Positions 16,914 through 27,088 of a stretch of DNA of 64,000 nucleotides are shown piece after piece. The number at the start of each line of letters is the position of its first letter. Position 1 is the stretch's first letter. Both the position numbers and the translations under genes were made by a program. The stretch lies in contig NZ_CABFVS010000024.1 in assembly GCF_902150025.1 (NCBI RefSeq), forward strand, positions 59,409 to 123,408, written 5' to 3'. This stretch comes from Bartonella massiliensis. GTDB taxonomy: Bacteria > Pseudomonadota > Alphaproteobacteria > Rhizobiales > Rhizobiaceae. The notes under the pieces were generated by a model. The model had not been told where the DNA came from. It searched no databases and saw nothing but the letters and a program-made list of their open reading frames with translations.

Positions 16914-17150
16914 TATTGATTTATAATGATAATTTATCATTATTATATAATGAATTAGACCCTCGAATAACATAAGATTCTTGTATTTTAAATCTTTCTA
17001 TCTTGAATCAATCAAAATTACTTGGTTTGCACGTTACAAGCGGAGCTGGCGTGTGGGTAAAAATTGTATAAGAAAGGACAAATGGCTCTTATAAACGTCT
17101 TACGTACCAAGGTCTGTCGCAACACTCAAAGGCTGGCAAATAGTGTGATG
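16914..17150 (+). repeat. Copy B of the decayed intergenic element
   Basis: ATTGATTTATAATGATAATT (16915), GAATCAATCAAAATTACTT (16994), ACAAGCGGAGCTGGCGTGTG (17037), GTACCAAGGTCTGTCGCAAC (17103) and CTCAAAGGCTGGCAAA line up in order with copy A (12392 onward). AGCTGGCGTGTGGGTA also lines up with copy D at 1242. The first and fourth blocks have the same spacing (about 190 bases) in copies A and B. Confidence 0.45.
16923..16943. promoter_or_regulatory. Perfect 21-base palindrome resembling a Fur box
   Basis: ATAATGATAA-T-TTATCATTAT is a perfect 10+1+10 inverted repeat. It contains the repeated GATAAT-type hexamers of Fur/Mur operators, although the spacing is not identical to the classic 19-base box. 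It lies about 470 bases before rimO inside copy B, so it may be a relic operator of the decayed unit rather than a rimO control site. Confidence 0.3.
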
Positions 17151-17414
17151 ATACCAGCTTGCTTTAAAATATTTACTACGTAGCCTAAAAGAACTTGAAT
17201 ACTTTAAATTTAGAGGAGTCTGTCTTATATCATCGCCCTCAATAAAGATATCTGACAACACAATAAGATAAAATTGTAAGCATACACAAAAATATTATAG
17301 AAAAAAATTAAATAAATTTGTAACAGATTATTATTTATAAAAATAAAGAATACTTTTAATTTTTTTAGTCAATAAAAACGGAATGTAATCGTTCATAATA
17401 ATTATAGGATTATC

Positions 17415-18728
17415 ATGGTCGCTCCTCGTATTAGTTTTGTCTCCCTCGGATGCCCAAAAGCACTCGTAGATTCTGAACGAATTATTACAAGCCTTCGTTC
17501 TGAAGGGTATGAAATTTCACGCCAACATCAAGGGGCTGATATCGTTATCGTGAATACCTGTGGTTTTCTTGACTCTGCTAGAAAAGAATCATTAGCTAAT
17601 ATTGATGAAGCTCTCAAAAAAAATGGAAAAGTTATTGTAACAGGGTGTCTTGGTGCTGATCCTGATGTTATTCGACAAACATACCCTAATGTATTGGCCA
17701 TTACAGGACCACAAGCTTATGAAAGTGTTATAGAAGCAGTTCATACAGCAATTCCTCCCGTTCATGATCCTTTTCTTGATTTAGTTCCTCCCCAAGGGAT
17801 TCGTTTAACACCTCGCCATTACGCCTACCTAAAGATTTCTGAAGGATGCTCTAATCGGTGTAGCTTTTGTATCATCCCTACACTGCGTGGTAATCTTACT
17901 TCACGCCCCATCAGTGACGTTCTTCGTGAAGCTGAAAAACTTGTACAAGCGGGTGTAAAAGAACTTTTGGTTATTTCGCAAGATACGAGTGCTTATGGTA
18001 TTGATCTTAAATATCTTGAGAACTCTTGGAAAGATCGCACAATCAAAACCAAATTTTTTGATCTTTGTCGCGAACTAGGCGATATGGGTATCTGGGTCCG
18101 TATGCATTACGTTTATCCTTATCCTCATGTGGATGAAATTATTGAACTTATGGCGGCAAAAAAAATTCTTCCTTATCTGGATATTCCTTTTCAACATGCA
18201 TCACCGACTGTTTTACGTCATATGAAGCGTCCTGCTCTTATGGAAAAAACAAACCATAGAATTGAAAAGTGGCGAAAAATATGTCCAGACCTTACTTTGC
18301 GATCAACATTTATTGTTGGATTTCCAGGCGAAACAAATGAAGATTTTAATATGTTGCTAGAATGGCTAGAAGAAGCAAAGATTGAACGCGCTGGATGCTT
18401 TAAATATGAAGAAGTAAAAGGAGCTGTTGCAAATGATTTGGGATTAGAAAATATTCCTGAAGAAGTCAAAGAAAACCGCTGGCATCGTTTTATGGCAAAA
18501 CAACAACAAATTTCTACACATCTTTTAAAGAAAAAAATTGGAAAAAGACTCCAAGTACTTATCGATGAAAGTCAAGGAAAAGTTGCCAAAGGACGGAGTC
18601 AATACGATGCGCCAGAAATAGATGGTATTGTCCATATATCATCGCGACGCCCCTTGCGTGCCGGTGAATTTGCTACCGTTAAAATCGAACAGTCAGATGC
18701 TTATGATCTTTATGGTATAGCCGTTTGA
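17415..18728 (+). CDS. rimO: Ribosomal protein S12 methylthiotransferase RimO
   Basis: Radical-SAM enzyme adding a methylthio group to Asp of ribosomal protein S12. An N-terminal UPF0004 domain carries cluster Cys in [22 protein letters not shown] and [10 protein letters not shown]. The radical SAM motif is CSNRCSFC (CxxxCxxC) near residue 150, with a C-terminal TRAM domain. 437 residues is standard. [12 protein letters not shown] distinguishes RimO from MiaB. Single gene on the plus strand. Confidence 0.95.
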   Translation: MVAPRISFVSLGCPKALVDSERIITSLRSEGYEISRQHQGADIVIVNTCGFLDSARKESLANIDEALKKNGKVIVTGCLGADPDVIRQTYPNVLAITGPQAYESVIEAVHTAIPPVHDPFLDLVPPQGIRLTPRHYAYLKISEGCSNRCSFCIIPTLRGNLTSRPISDVLREAEKLVQAGVKELLVISQDTSAYGIDLKYLENSWKDRTIKTKFFDLCRELGDMGIWVRMHYVYPYPHVDEIIELMAAKKILPYLDIPFQHASPTVLRHMKRPALMEKTNHRIEKWRKICPDLTLRSTFIVGFPGETNEDFNMLLEWLEEAKIERAGCFKYEEVKGAVANDLGLENIPEEVKENRWHRFMAKQQQISTHLLKKKIGKRLQVLIDESQGKVAKGRSQYDAPEIDGIVHISSRRPLRAGEFATVKIEQSDAYDLYGIAV

Positions 18729-19065
18729 AAATTTGGCTTCTTCTCCTCCTTAATGTTGGCGTTTCCTATTAGCATCGGTTAAAAAATCAGTTTCCCACAA
18801 TAGAGCCAGATCGCTTATGTGATTCACTTCATAAGGAGTTACGGACAACCCCTGCCCTAAAGGATCACTAGAAACTCTAAAAATATTTAATTTTAATAAA
18901 TATTTAACGATCGTTTTGATTCATTTCTGCCTTAAATGACGGTATTTTATGGCATCAACAGGATAAGATAACCTACAAGCCTCTTTCATTTTTACTTTAA
19001 AAAAAGAGAAAACCGACAATCATATTATTTTTTCATTTTTCCATATTGTGACAGTCATTGGTTAT
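18729..19065. other. Gap between rimO and the ttcA side
   Basis: No convincing gene or hairpin. The A/T palindrome AAAAAGCTTTTT at its right edge (about 19070-19082) lies at the end of the small minus-strand ORF. Confidence 0.45.
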
Positions 19066-19323
19066 TTAAAAAAAGCTTTTTAATTGGGTTTTATGCATAC
19101 AAAAGCGCCGCTTGTAATATGCAGGGGCGATATTTTTATGGATAGAATATAAGAAAATTTGAAATAAAACACCTACGATGATTAAATTGCAAAGCAATAA
19201 AATTATTACAAATAATAAATATCTTATCTGAAACTCTTTAAACTTATTTTTAAATATCTCCTTTTTATTAACACGATTTAAAATCAAAGAATTTCTTATC
19301 AAGCAAATGACTTGGACGTACAT
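19066..19323 (-). CDS. Possible small single-pass membrane protein, start uncertain
   Basis: An open frame running out of the 3' end of ttcA. After the ttcA stop it encodes a basic stretch ([11 protein letters not shown]), one strong hydrophobic helix ([23 protein letters not shown] in two parts) and a basic tail ([11 protein letters not shown]). AAGGAG lies just after the ttcA stop but no ATG, GTG or TTG follows at the right distance. The only starts lie inside ttcA (ATG 19323, TTG 19287). It could be a real membrane peptide coupled to ttcA, or one that has lost its start codon. Confidence 0.28.
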   Translation of the reverse strand: MYVQVICLIRNSLILNRVNKKEIFKNKFKEFQIRYLLFVIILLLCNLIIVGVLFQIFLYSIHKNIAPAYYKRRFCMHKTQLKSFF

Positions 19324-20143
19324 TCGTTAAAGCGCGAATCATTGTATCTTTACGTCTTGGCATTTGTTTTTCGATATTTTTCAGCATTTCTTTCATGGCA
19401 TTACGTTGTAAACCATCTTGACTACCGCAAAGATTACAAGGAATAATTGGAAATTGCATTGCTTGAGAAAATTTTTCCAGATCTTCCTCAGCGGCATAGA
19501 CAAGAGGACGTAACACAAAAAGATCTCCTTCATCATTTTTTAGTTTTCCAGGCATAGCGGCTAAACGGCCTCCGTGAAACAAATTCATAAAAAATGTTTC
19601 CAAAACATCATCTCGATGATGACCAAGAACTAATGCAGAACATCCCTCTTCACGTGCAATGCGATAGAGATTACCACGTCGCAATCGAGAACAAAGTGAA
19701 CAATATGTCTGTGTTTCTGCTAATTTATCTGTAACAATGGAATAAGTATCCTGATATTCAATACGATAGGGAATTTTATAAGAACTTAAAAAATCTGGAA
19801 GAATATGTTTAGGAAATCCTGGTTGTCCTTGATCAAGGTTACAAGCAAGAATTTCAACGGGTAAAAGACCACGCCATTTTAAATCTAAAAGAAGTGTTAA
19901 TAAACCATAAGAGTCTTTTCCGCCCGATAACGCGACAAGCCATTTTTTTCCAGTAGAGAACATAGAAAAGTCATCCAAAGCTTGCCGCATATGACGCAAA
20001 AGTCGTTTGCGCAATTTATTAAACTCCACATTTAAAGGAGCCCGCTGAAATATGGGATGACAATTATCTTCTTTGCTTGCCAAAAGATCATCTTTCTCTT
20101 CGTTTTCTTCTATTGCCTGATATTCAACGGAAACATTATTCAT
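19268..20143 (-). CDS. ttcA: tRNA 2-thiocytidine synthetase
   Basis: ATP-dependent enzyme that thiolates cytidine 32 of some tRNAs using a 4Fe-4S cluster. The PP-loop [13 protein letters not shown] lies near residue 70, the Cys pair [14 protein letters not shown] follows, then [15 protein letters not shown] and [12 protein letters not shown]. 291 residues, with an N-terminal extension of about 30 acidic residues. Single gene; its stop lies within the start region of the small membrane ORF. Confidence 0.93.
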   Translation of the reverse strand: MNNVSVEYQAIEENEEKDDLLASKEDNCHPIFQRAPLNVEFNKLRKRLLRHMRQALDDFSMFSTGKKWLVALSGGKDSYGLLTLLLDLKWRGLLPVEILACNLDQGQPGFPKHILPDFLSSYKIPYRIEYQDTYSIVTDKLAETQTYCSLCSRLRRGNLYRIAREEGCSALVLGHHRDDVLETFFMNLFHGGRLAAMPGKLKNDEGDLFVLRPLVYAAEEDLEKFSQAMQFPIIPCNLCGSQDGLQRNAMKEMLKNIEKQMPRRKDTMIRALTNVRPSHLLDKKFFDFKSC

Positions 20144-20406
20144 AAGACCATATCCTGCACAAGTAATAGCTCGTTTTGCAAAGACAGAAACAAAACATAA
20201 AGCAAGCTTATATTTATGTTTTTTGAATTTATAAAAACAGATACAAAAAAAGAAATGGAACTATATAAGCTTATAACACTAGCATAGTGTAATAAACTTA
20301 ATATAGAACCATTCACAAAACATTCCCTAACTTCAAAGATTATAAAAACAATACAATAGTTTGAAATTATAACAGTAGAATAGAAACATTTCTTTTCATA
20401 TAAAAA

Positions 20407-21024
20407 TTATCGAGAATAAAATTCAACGACCAGATTAGGCTCCATTTGCACAGCATAAGGAACATCTGCAAAAGCAGGAATACGTGTAAAGGTCGCTTTC
20501 ATCTGTTTATGGTCTGCTTCAATATAATCAGGGACATCACGCTCTGCCAATTGCACCGATTCTAAAACCAAAACAAGTTGCTTTGATTTTTCCCGAATCT
20601 CAATAACATCACCTGGTTTACAACGATATGATTGAATATTTGTACGTCGTCCATTTACATTCACATGACCATGATTAATAAATTGCCGAGAAGCAAAAAT
20701 CGTAGGCACAAATTTCGCACGATATACAACGGCATCCAAACGAGATTCCAACAAACCGATAAGATTTTCACCAGTATCACCCCGCCGGCGAGCAGCTTCT
20801 ACATAAGTTTTATGAAATTGCTTTTCTGAAATATCGCCATAAAATCCTTTTAACTTCTGTTTAGCGCGCAATTGCACACCATAGTCAGAAAGTTTTCCTT
20901 TACGACGCTGTCCATGCTGACCTGGACCATAATCACGACGATTGACAGGAGATTTTGGACGACCCCAAATATTTTCTCCCATACGTCGGTCAATTTTATA
21001 TTTTGTTGTTTCGCGTTTACTCAT
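20407..21024 (-). CDS. rpsD: 30S ribosomal protein S4
   Basis: A primary 16S rRNA binder and assembly protein. [20 protein letters not shown] with [17 protein letters not shown] is the S4 N-terminus; the S4 RNA-binding domain begins at [13 protein letters not shown] and includes [17 protein letters not shown]. The start at 21024 is preferred over 21048 because AAAGGAAA lies 5 bases upstream and the family begins with MSKRE. 205 residues. It stands alone, outside the large ribosomal operons, as is usual in rhizobia. Confidence 0.97.
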   Translation of the reverse strand: MSKRETTKYKIDRRMGENIWGRPKSPVNRRDYGPGQHGQRRKGKLSDYGVQLRAKQKLKGFYGDISEKQFHKTYVEAARRRGDTGENLIGLLESRLDAVVYRAKFVPTIFASRQFINHGHVNVNGRRTNIQSYRCKPGDVIEIREKSKQLVLVLESVQLAERDVPDYIEADHKQMKATFTRIPAFADVPYAVQMEPNLVVEFYSR

Positions 21025-21194
21025 CGCATTTCCTTTAAAATAAAACACGAGATCTTAAGATCTCAAGGAAACGCACCCTCCTCTGCCTTTAATGCTTAAA
21101 GACTGACAGAATAGCTTAACATACCAACATGCAAAGTTATCCACGGGACACGTCAATGATTGCCATTTTCTTGAAAGAAAAAGCTAAAGCATCT

Positions 21195-22022
21195 TTATTG
21201 CTCCCGTATCCCAAAGTCAACTCCTTTTATAAGTTTTAAGCCAAACCCTTTTAACAAATGTTCCGTTGAAGAAGTGATATTTTTTGATGTTAGCAACGCA
21301 AAATCTTGATATTTTTTTATGGGGTGCTGATGTATTTTGTCCGACAAGGACAATAATGATCTGATATGTTTAGCAATCGCTTTTGCTGGATCAATCCATT
21401 TGACGGACCATAAAGCTTGTTCACGAAAGAGTTTAATCAAAAAAGGATAATGCGTGCAGGCTAAAACAATAACATCAGTATATTTGCCATCTTTTTCCAC
21501 AAAACATGGTAAGATTTCTTTTCTTAACTCTTCTGAATCAATAGGTTTTCCCCGTAAATAATCTTCAGCAAATCCAGCAAGTTTTTCACTTCCTACAAGT
21601 TGAACATGACACTGTCCAGCAAACGCGTTAATCAATTCATTTGTATAAGCACGTTTAACGGTTCCAGGAGTCGCTAATACAGAAATAAAACCAGATTTTG
21701 TTTGTTCAGCAGCAGATTTGATTGCTGGAACCGTTCCTACAAAAGGGACATGAGGAAAGTTTTGTCGTAAATCTGTTATCATCAGTGTAGAAACAGTATT
21801 GCAAGCAATCACACATAAGGCGGGATTATAGCATGTTAAAAGATTTGTAAAAATCTTTAAAATATGTCCCTTTAGAGCATTTTCTTCCCAATTACCATAA
21901 GGGAATCCTGCATCATCGGCTGTATAAATAAATTGTATTGCAGGAATAAGAGCGCGCGCTTGTCTCAACACTGTTAAACCACCAACACCACTATCAAAAA
22001 AAAGAACAGGCCGTTCATCCAT
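21195..22022 (-). CDS. murI: Glutamate racemase
   Basis: Makes D-glutamate for peptidoglycan. FFDSGVGGLTVLRQA at the N-terminus, the catalytic Cys in IACNTVSTL and the second in LACTHYPFL are all present. About 275 residues, normal. The ATG at 22022 overlaps the trmJ stop by one base (TGATG), so the two genes are coupled; a TTG one codon upstream is the alternative. Confidence 0.93.
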   Translation of the reverse strand: MDERPVLFFDSGVGGLTVLRQARALIPAIQFIYTADDAGFPYGNWEENALKGHILKIFTNLLTCYNPALCVIACNTVSTLMITDLRQNFPHVPFVGTVPAIKSAAEQTKSGFISVLATPGTVKRAYTNELINAFAGQCHVQLVGSEKLAGFAEDYLRGKPIDSEELRKEILPCFVEKDGKYTDVIVLACTHYPFLIKLFREQALWSVKWIDPAKAIAKHIRSLLSLSDKIHQHPIKKYQDFALLTSKNITSSTEHLLKGFGLKLIKGVDFGIREQ

Positions 22023-22852
22023 CAATTTTCACACTTATTTTTAATTTTTTGACGATCGCGCTCTTTAGGTGCACTACTTCCCCGTGGATATTGTGGAGAA
22101 AAATGATCCAATGAAGATATAACGCCTCGCAATAAGCGAACCTCAGATTCACTAAAGTTAGCGCGCGTAAAAACAGAGCGCAAATTTGTAATCATAACCT
22201 CTTTTCTTTCTCGGGGTCGAAAATACCCACGGATATCCAAAGCTTCTTCTAATTGAGATAAAAAACCATGAAACACTGTTTTATTTGCAGGCTCCATTTC
22301 TACGGCACGAAATGCCGTATCGCTCACATTTTCTAGACCTGCTTTCATCCATTCGTAAGACATCAAAAGAACCGCTTGCGCAATATTAAGTGACGCAAAA
22401 GCAGGATTAACCGGAAAAGTAATGATTTCATCAACAAGGCTGATTTCATCATTTTCTAATCCCCATCTTTCTCTTCCAAAGACAATACCTGTTTTATGTC
22501 CGATATTTTCACGCTGACGCAGTACATTTGCTGCTTCGACAGCACTTTTTACAGTTTTAAATCCACATCTTTCACGGGCTGTTGTAGCAAAAACATAGTG
22601 TAAATCTGCAATTGAATCACGCAATGTATCAAAAATTACGGCGTTGTTAATGACATGATCCGCTTTACTTGCGGCAGCTCTGGCTTTTTCATTTGGAAAT
22701 TTTTCTCGAGGTTTGACGAGCCGAAGTTGAGAAAGCCCAAAATTTGCCATTGCCCTTGCGACCATACCAATATTTTCAGGAAGCTGTGGTTCAACTAAAA
22801 TAATAATGGGACCATTTGTTAAATTTTTACGATTTTTATTCGTTCCAGCCAT
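22022..22852 (-). CDS. trmJ: TrmJ-like tRNA/rRNA 2'-O-methyltransferase (SpoU family)
   Basis: SPOUT methyltransferase. Motif 1 is LVEPQLPENIGMVARAMAN; the knot motifs are GIVFGRERWGLENDE and FASLNIAQAVLLMSYEW. The closest known group is TrmJ/LasT, which methylates position 32 of tRNA. The C-terminal helical extension of about 100 residues (FLSQLEEALDIRGYF) is also typical of TrmJ. The ATG at 22852 is preferred over an adjoining TTG. Specificity cannot be proved from sequence. Confidence 0.83.
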   Translation of the reverse strand: MAGTNKNRKNLTNGPIIILVEPQLPENIGMVARAMANFGLSQLRLVKPREKFPNEKARAAASKADHVINNAVIFDTLRDSIADLHYVFATTARERCGFKTVKSAVEAANVLRQRENIGHKTGIVFGRERWGLENDEISLVDEIITFPVNPAFASLNIAQAVLLMSYEWMKAGLENVSDTAFRAVEMEPANKTVFHGFLSQLEEALDIRGYFRPRERKEVMITNLRSVFTRANFSESEVRLLRGVISSLDHFSPQYPRGSSAPKERDRQKIKNKCEN

Positions 22853-23149
22853 CAACTTTACCTAATGTCATTTAACGCTCTCTCTCAACTATTTTTTTAA
22901 TGTAACCTTCCTCACACTACTCTAATGCTGTTTAATAATAAATTATAGACAACACTATTTCTCACTCAAAGAGTGTAGATTCCCGCATAATAAATTTTAA
23001 AAGCTCTTAAAGTGAACAATAGAGTTTATAACAATTTATATAAGATATCGTAGCATTTTTCACATCAATTTTATCTTTTTTAAGAGGGAATAGCCCCAAC
23101 AAATCATAATCTCAGTTGAATTATGAAACTATAAATCCTAAAAAAGAGT

Positions 23150-23866
23150 ATGCACTTTACACCCAAACTTTTTCCTGCAAAGCTTATCCGTCGTTATAAA
23201 CGTTTCCTTGCAGATGTTAAGCAAGATGATCAACATATTTTCACCGTATCGGTACCAAATACAGGATCAATGCTTGGATTGACAGATTCCAACGCTAATA
23301 TTTGGCTTTCATATCATAAAAATCCCAAGAGAAAATATGCCTATCAATTAGAAATTGTTGAATCCGATAATAGTTTGGTTGGCATTAATACCACTTTACC
23401 GAATAAACTTGCGTTAGAAGCAATTCAAAACGGATTACTACCAGAATTAAGTGGATATAAAACAATTTTAAAAGAACAACGTTATGGAAGGCAATCACGC
23501 ATTGACTTTCTTTTACAAGATGACAGTCTTCCTGATTGTTATCTAGAAGTCAAAAATGTTCATTTTATTCGTCAAAAAGGATTAGCAGAATTTCCTGATA
23601 CCGTGACAAAACGGGGTGCCCGTCACCTTGAAGAACTCATGCAAGCCGTACAACAAGGAAAACGAGCTGCAATGCTTTACGTTATTCAACGAGAAGATTG
23701 TGCAACTTTTTCAATTTGTCATGATCTTGATCCAATCTATGGACGTCAGTTTGATTTAGCATTAAAATCAGGGGTAGAATGTTATGCTGTAAAGTGTCAT
23801 GTAAGTGTAGAAGGCATTTTTCCGATTCAGAGAGTTAAAATAGAAAACAGAAAAAACAATGATTGA
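23150..23866 (+). CDS. sfsA: SfsA family protein
   Basis: A 238-residue protein named for sugar fermentation stimulation in E. coli; its fold suggests nucleic-acid binding or nuclease activity. Conserved parts are VPNTGSMLGL, SRIDFLLQDD, DCYLEVKNVHF, FPDTVTKRGARHLEEL and the N-terminal AKLIRRYKRFLADV. It begins the tight plus-strand run sfsA-map-radC and overlaps map by 8 bases. The biological role is poorly known. Confidence 0.9.
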   Translation: MHFTPKLFPAKLIRRYKRFLADVKQDDQHIFTVSVPNTGSMLGLTDSNANIWLSYHKNPKRKYAYQLEIVESDNSLVGINTTLPNKLALEAIQNGLLPELSGYKTILKEQRYGRQSRIDFLLQDDSLPDCYLEVKNVHFIRQKGLAEFPDTVTKRGARHLEELMQAVQQGKRAAMLYVIQREDCATFSICHDLDPIYGRQFDLALKSGVECYAVKCHVSVEGIFPIQRVKIENRKNND

Positions 23867-24689
23867 GTATATTGAATATAATAAAACCCCTTTAGAATTT
23901 AATGGGAAAATCCGCATTTTCGATGACTATGCTTTTGCTAAAATGCGTGAAGTTGGTCGTATTGCGGCTGAATGCCTTGATGCGCTTACGGATATTATTA
24001 AACCTGGTGTCACGACGCAAGAAATTGATGATTTTGTATTTACTTTTGGCGCCCAAAAAAGCGCTCTTCCTGCTGATCTCAATTATCATGGATACAGCCA
24101 TTCATGCTGTACATCTATTAATCACGTCGTCTGTCATGGCATTCCCAATAAAAGACCCTTGCAAGAAGGCGATATTGTGAATGTTGATGTGACCTTTATT
24201 CTTGATGGCTGGCATGGGGATTCAAGCCGCATGTATCCTGTTGGAAAAATCAAACGTGCTGCAGAACGCCTTTTAGAAATAACCTATGAAAGTCTTATGA
24301 GAGGAATCGCTGTTGTTAAACCTGGAGCAACGACAGGTGATATTGGTGCAGCCATTCAACAGTATGCAGAATCTGAACGCTGCTCAATTGTGAGAGATTT
24401 TTGCGGACATGGTATTGGTCAGCTTTTTCATGATGCTCCCAATATTCTCCATTATGGAAATCCTGGAGAAGGAATTGAATTAAAACAAGGGATGATGTTT
24501 ACGATTGAACCTATGATTAACCTTGGTAAGCCACACGTTAAGATCTTATCTGATGGTTGGACTGCCGTTACCCGTGACCGCTCTTTGACAGCACAATATG
24601 AACATACAATCGGTGTCACAAATGAAGGGTATGAAATATTTACACAATCGCCTAAAAATATTTTTTATATTCCCAATTCGCAGACCTAA
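23859..24689 (+). CDS. map: Methionine aminopeptidase type I
   Basis: Removes initiator Met from new proteins. Metal ligands and pocket motifs are present: [28 protein letters not shown] (two Asp ligands), [15 protein letters not shown] (His), [10 protein letters not shown] (Glu) and YEHTIGVT (Glu). 276 residues with a short N-terminal lead. It overlaps sfsA by 8 bases and radC by one base (TAATG). Confidence 0.95.
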   Translation: MIEYIEYNKTPLEFNGKIRIFDDYAFAKMREVGRIAAECLDALTDIIKPGVTTQEIDDFVFTFGAQKSALPADLNYHGYSHSCCTSINHVVCHGIPNKRPLQEGDIVNVDVTFILDGWHGDSSRMYPVGKIKRAAERLLEITYESLMRGIAVVKPGATTGDIGAAIQQYAESERCSIVRDFCGHGIGQLFHDAPNILHYGNPGEGIELKQGMMFTIEPMINLGKPHVKILSDGWTAVTRDRSLTAQYEHTIGVTNEGYEIFTQSPKNIFYIPNSQT

Positions 24690-25501
24690 TGCACTATAGA
24701 GATGTTATGGCTAAAAAATTAAATAAAAAGGAAGATATTCAAAGTAATCACTTTGCATTAACATCAAGTTCTCCACTCACTCCAGTATCAGAAAGAAAAA
24801 GTAAAGAACTTAAGAAAAACGCACAGCTTGCTAAACATTATCAAGGACATCGTGAACGTCTTCGAAAACGCTATTTAAAGTCAAAAGGAAATGCAATTGA
24901 AGATTATGAATATCTTGAATTATTGCTTTTTCGTACAATCCCCCGTGCAAACACAAAACCGATAGCTAAAAATTTGATAGCACATTTTGGTTCATTAGCT
25001 GATGTGTTAGGAGCTGATATTCATCGACTTCAAGAGGTTCAAGGATGTGGTCCGGCAACTGCAATTGATTTAAAAATTATTTCAGATGTTGCTGGACGTC
25101 TTGCTCGTGCACAATTGTTTAAACGTGATATTTTTTCATCATGGGATAAAGTATTAGCTTATTGTAAAGCGGTTATGGCTCACGAGACACGTGAACAATT
25201 TCGTATCTTATTTCTCGATAAGAAAAACGGCTTACTTGCTGATGAGGTACAACAAACCGGAACGATTGATCATACCCCTGTTTATCCTCGTGAAGTTATT
25301 TCTCGCGCTTTAGAGTTATCCGCATCAGGACTTATTTTAGTCCACAACCACCCTTCTGGTGATTCCACTCCCTCTGATGCAGATATAACAATGACATACA
25401 GATTAAAAGATGCGGCAAATGCATTAGGCATTACGATCCATGATCATCTTATTATCGCACGACATAACTACACAAGTTTTAAAGCATTAAAACTTATATA
25501 A
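24689..25501 (+). CDS. radC: RadC/JAB-domain DNA repair-associated protein
   Basis: Two helix-hairpin-helix-like stretches ([32 protein letters not shown]) precede a JAB metalloprotease-like domain with [17 protein letters not shown] (HxHx7SxxD). Family members are linked to DNA recombination, but no enzymatic role is firmly established. The start may be 24689, overlapping map, or ATG 24707 (MAKKLNKK); residues 1-50 are poorly conserved, charged sequence. Convergent with the DUF3126 gene. Confidence 0.9.
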   Translation: MHYRDVMAKKLNKKEDIQSNHFALTSSSPLTPVSERKSKELKKNAQLAKHYQGHRERLRKRYLKSKGNAIEDYEYLELLLFRTIPRANTKPIAKNLIAHFGSLADVLGADIHRLQEVQGCGPATAIDLKIISDVAGRLARAQLFKRDIFSSWDKVLAYCKAVMAHETREQFRILFLDKKNGLLADEVQQTGTIDHTPVYPREVISRALELSASGLILVHNHPSGDSTPSDADITMTYRLKDAANALGITIHDHLIIARHNYTSFKALKLI

Positions 25502-25543
25502 ACCTTATGGGAACAAAGACGTCATTCAAGAATGAATAGCAAA

Positions 25544-25756
25544 TCAATTTTCTAAATCAATATCCAATATAGCCATTGAGAAATTATAGGATAGCTCATC
25601 TTCATCTTCATCTCGATAGATAACGCCTAAAAATTCATCCCCCATATAAACCTCACAAGAATCATCCTTTTTAGGTCGTGCTCTGACTTGCAATGCTGAG
25701 TTTTGGAATGTATTTTTAAAATAATTATCAAGTTTTTTTATTTCATCAGCATTCAC
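25544..25756 (-). CDS. DUF3126 family protein
   Basis: A 70-residue acidic protein (KKLDNYFKNTFQN, ARPKKDDSCEVYMGDEFLGV, YRDEDEDELSYNFSMAILD) matching the DUF3126 family conserved in Hyphomicrobiales. Small, soluble, no signal peptide. The function is unknown. Convergent with radC. Confidence 0.82.
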   Translation of the reverse strand: MNADEIKKLDNYFKNTFQNSALQVRARPKKDDSCEVYMGDEFLGVIYRDEDEDELSYNFSMAILDIDLEN

Positions 25757-26314
25757 TATGCTCTCCTGTTTTTTGAGACGATTAAAATAACTGCGTGTCG
25801 TGCGAATAAGACACTCCTCTGATTCTGTAAAGCCAGTAAAAAAGCTTAATCTGAATATTTTCTTAATATTACATATATTTATAGCTCTTTCTTTATATAT
25901 TCATAAAGAACTTTTATAAAGAGAGTCTATCATTATTAAATAGACCCGTATAGCTAAAAAAATGGCAGAAAACTGTATATTTTTAATAATTTTACTTTAT
26001 CTCAAACTTTAGCATCTGCATTGGTGATGCATATTGGTAAGAAAAATTAATCAAGCATTTATAATTTTGTCCTTTTTATAAAAAATTAAAATAATCATAA
26101 TTTTTTATTTAAAAATGCATTTTAAAACAAAAAATATTGTTACATTATTCAAGAAATATACAAAATGAGCAAACAAGAATTTGTTTTTCTTCTTATTTTA
26201 TATTAAAATTTATGTCACATATGTCACAATAGAGAAATTTTAAATAAGCTTTTTAGTTTATAGGTGATAAAAATATTGAGTATTTTGGTAAACGCTAAAG
26301 TCTATGAAAAGTTC
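25757..26314. other. AT-rich gap between DUF3126 and the alpha/beta hydrolase
   Basis: No gene seen. A 9-base tandem duplication TATGTCACA occurs at 26211-26228. Nothing else stands out. Confidence 0.5.
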
Positions 26315-27088
26315 TTATTTTATAGGATAACGAGAAAGAAAATCGATCACACCTTTTTTATAAACTTTATCGCCTACAGCAAGCATATGATCTCGATTAG
26401 GAATCGATAAAGCTTCACCACAAGGCAACAAAGCGGCTAATGGTTCTGCTGCACCGCCAATTTCATCTAATGATCCAACGGCAACAAGTGCAGGTTGTTC
26501 AATTTTATAAATTTCAGATGCAGTCAACTCTTGTTTTGACGTGATAACACACGCAGCCAGAGCACGTCTATCGCTTTTCGTTTGATCAGCAAATTTACGA
26601 AACATTAAACCACGCGGATTGGTAATGGTAGAGGGATCTTCTGCTAAAAGAGCTTCAGCAACAGGTTCCCAATTTCCTGCTCCTGTTACCATACCAATCC
26701 CTAAACCACCAAAAATAACGCTGTTTACATATGTTGGATACAAAAGAGCCATAAAAGCACTAATACGAGCTCCCATAGAATATCCCATAACATGGGCTTT
26801 AGATAACTCTAAATGCTGTAATAGTTTTACGGCATCGCCAGCCATAGCTTGCGGTGTATAAAAGTTAGGATCATAACTTTTAACTGAATCTCCATGCCCG
26901 CGATTATCTAGCGCAATAACGCGATATCCTGCTTCAGTAAGAAGACGAAACCAACCCGTTGCATACCAATTCACTCGCGCAGAAGATCCAAAACCATGGA
27001 TCAATAAAATAGGTGCGCCTTGCCCTTCTTCTCGATAAGCAAATCGCAAACCATCATATTCAAAAAAACGAATATCTTCAGCAGTCAT
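26315..27088 (-). CDS. Alpha/beta hydrolase
   Basis: A 257-residue serine hydrolase. The oxyanion region is LLIHGFGSSARVNW, DNRGHGDSVKSY follows, the nucleophile elbow is MGYSMGARIS, the acid is probably Asp in GSLDEIGG and the base His in NRDHMLAVG. The substrate is unknown. It overlaps the DUF192 gene by 4 bases (ATGA), so the two are expressed together. Confidence 0.87.
   Translation of the reverse strand: MTAEDIRFFEYDGLRFAYREEGQGAPILLIHGFGSSARVNWYATGWFRLLTEAGYRVIALDNRGHGDSVKSYDPNFYTPQAMAGDAVKLLQHLELSKAHVMGYSMGARISAFMALLYPTYVNSVIFGGLGIGMVTGAGNWEPVAEALLAEDPSTITNPRGLMFRKFADQTKSDRRALAACVITSKQELTASEIYKIEQPALVAVGSLDEIGGAAEPLAALLPCGEALSIPNRDHMLAVGDKVYKKGVIDFLSRYPIK

Larger units (their letters stand above)
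16697..17414. other. 0.7-kb gap between lexA and rimO
   Basis: No ORF of note. An A/T stem AAAAAAC-TACGGGGT-GTTTTTT near 16740-16762 could be a weak lexA terminator. The rest holds copy B of the decayed element, including a 21-base palindrome at 16923-16943. The last 130 bases before rimO are AT-rich. Confidence 0.5.
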
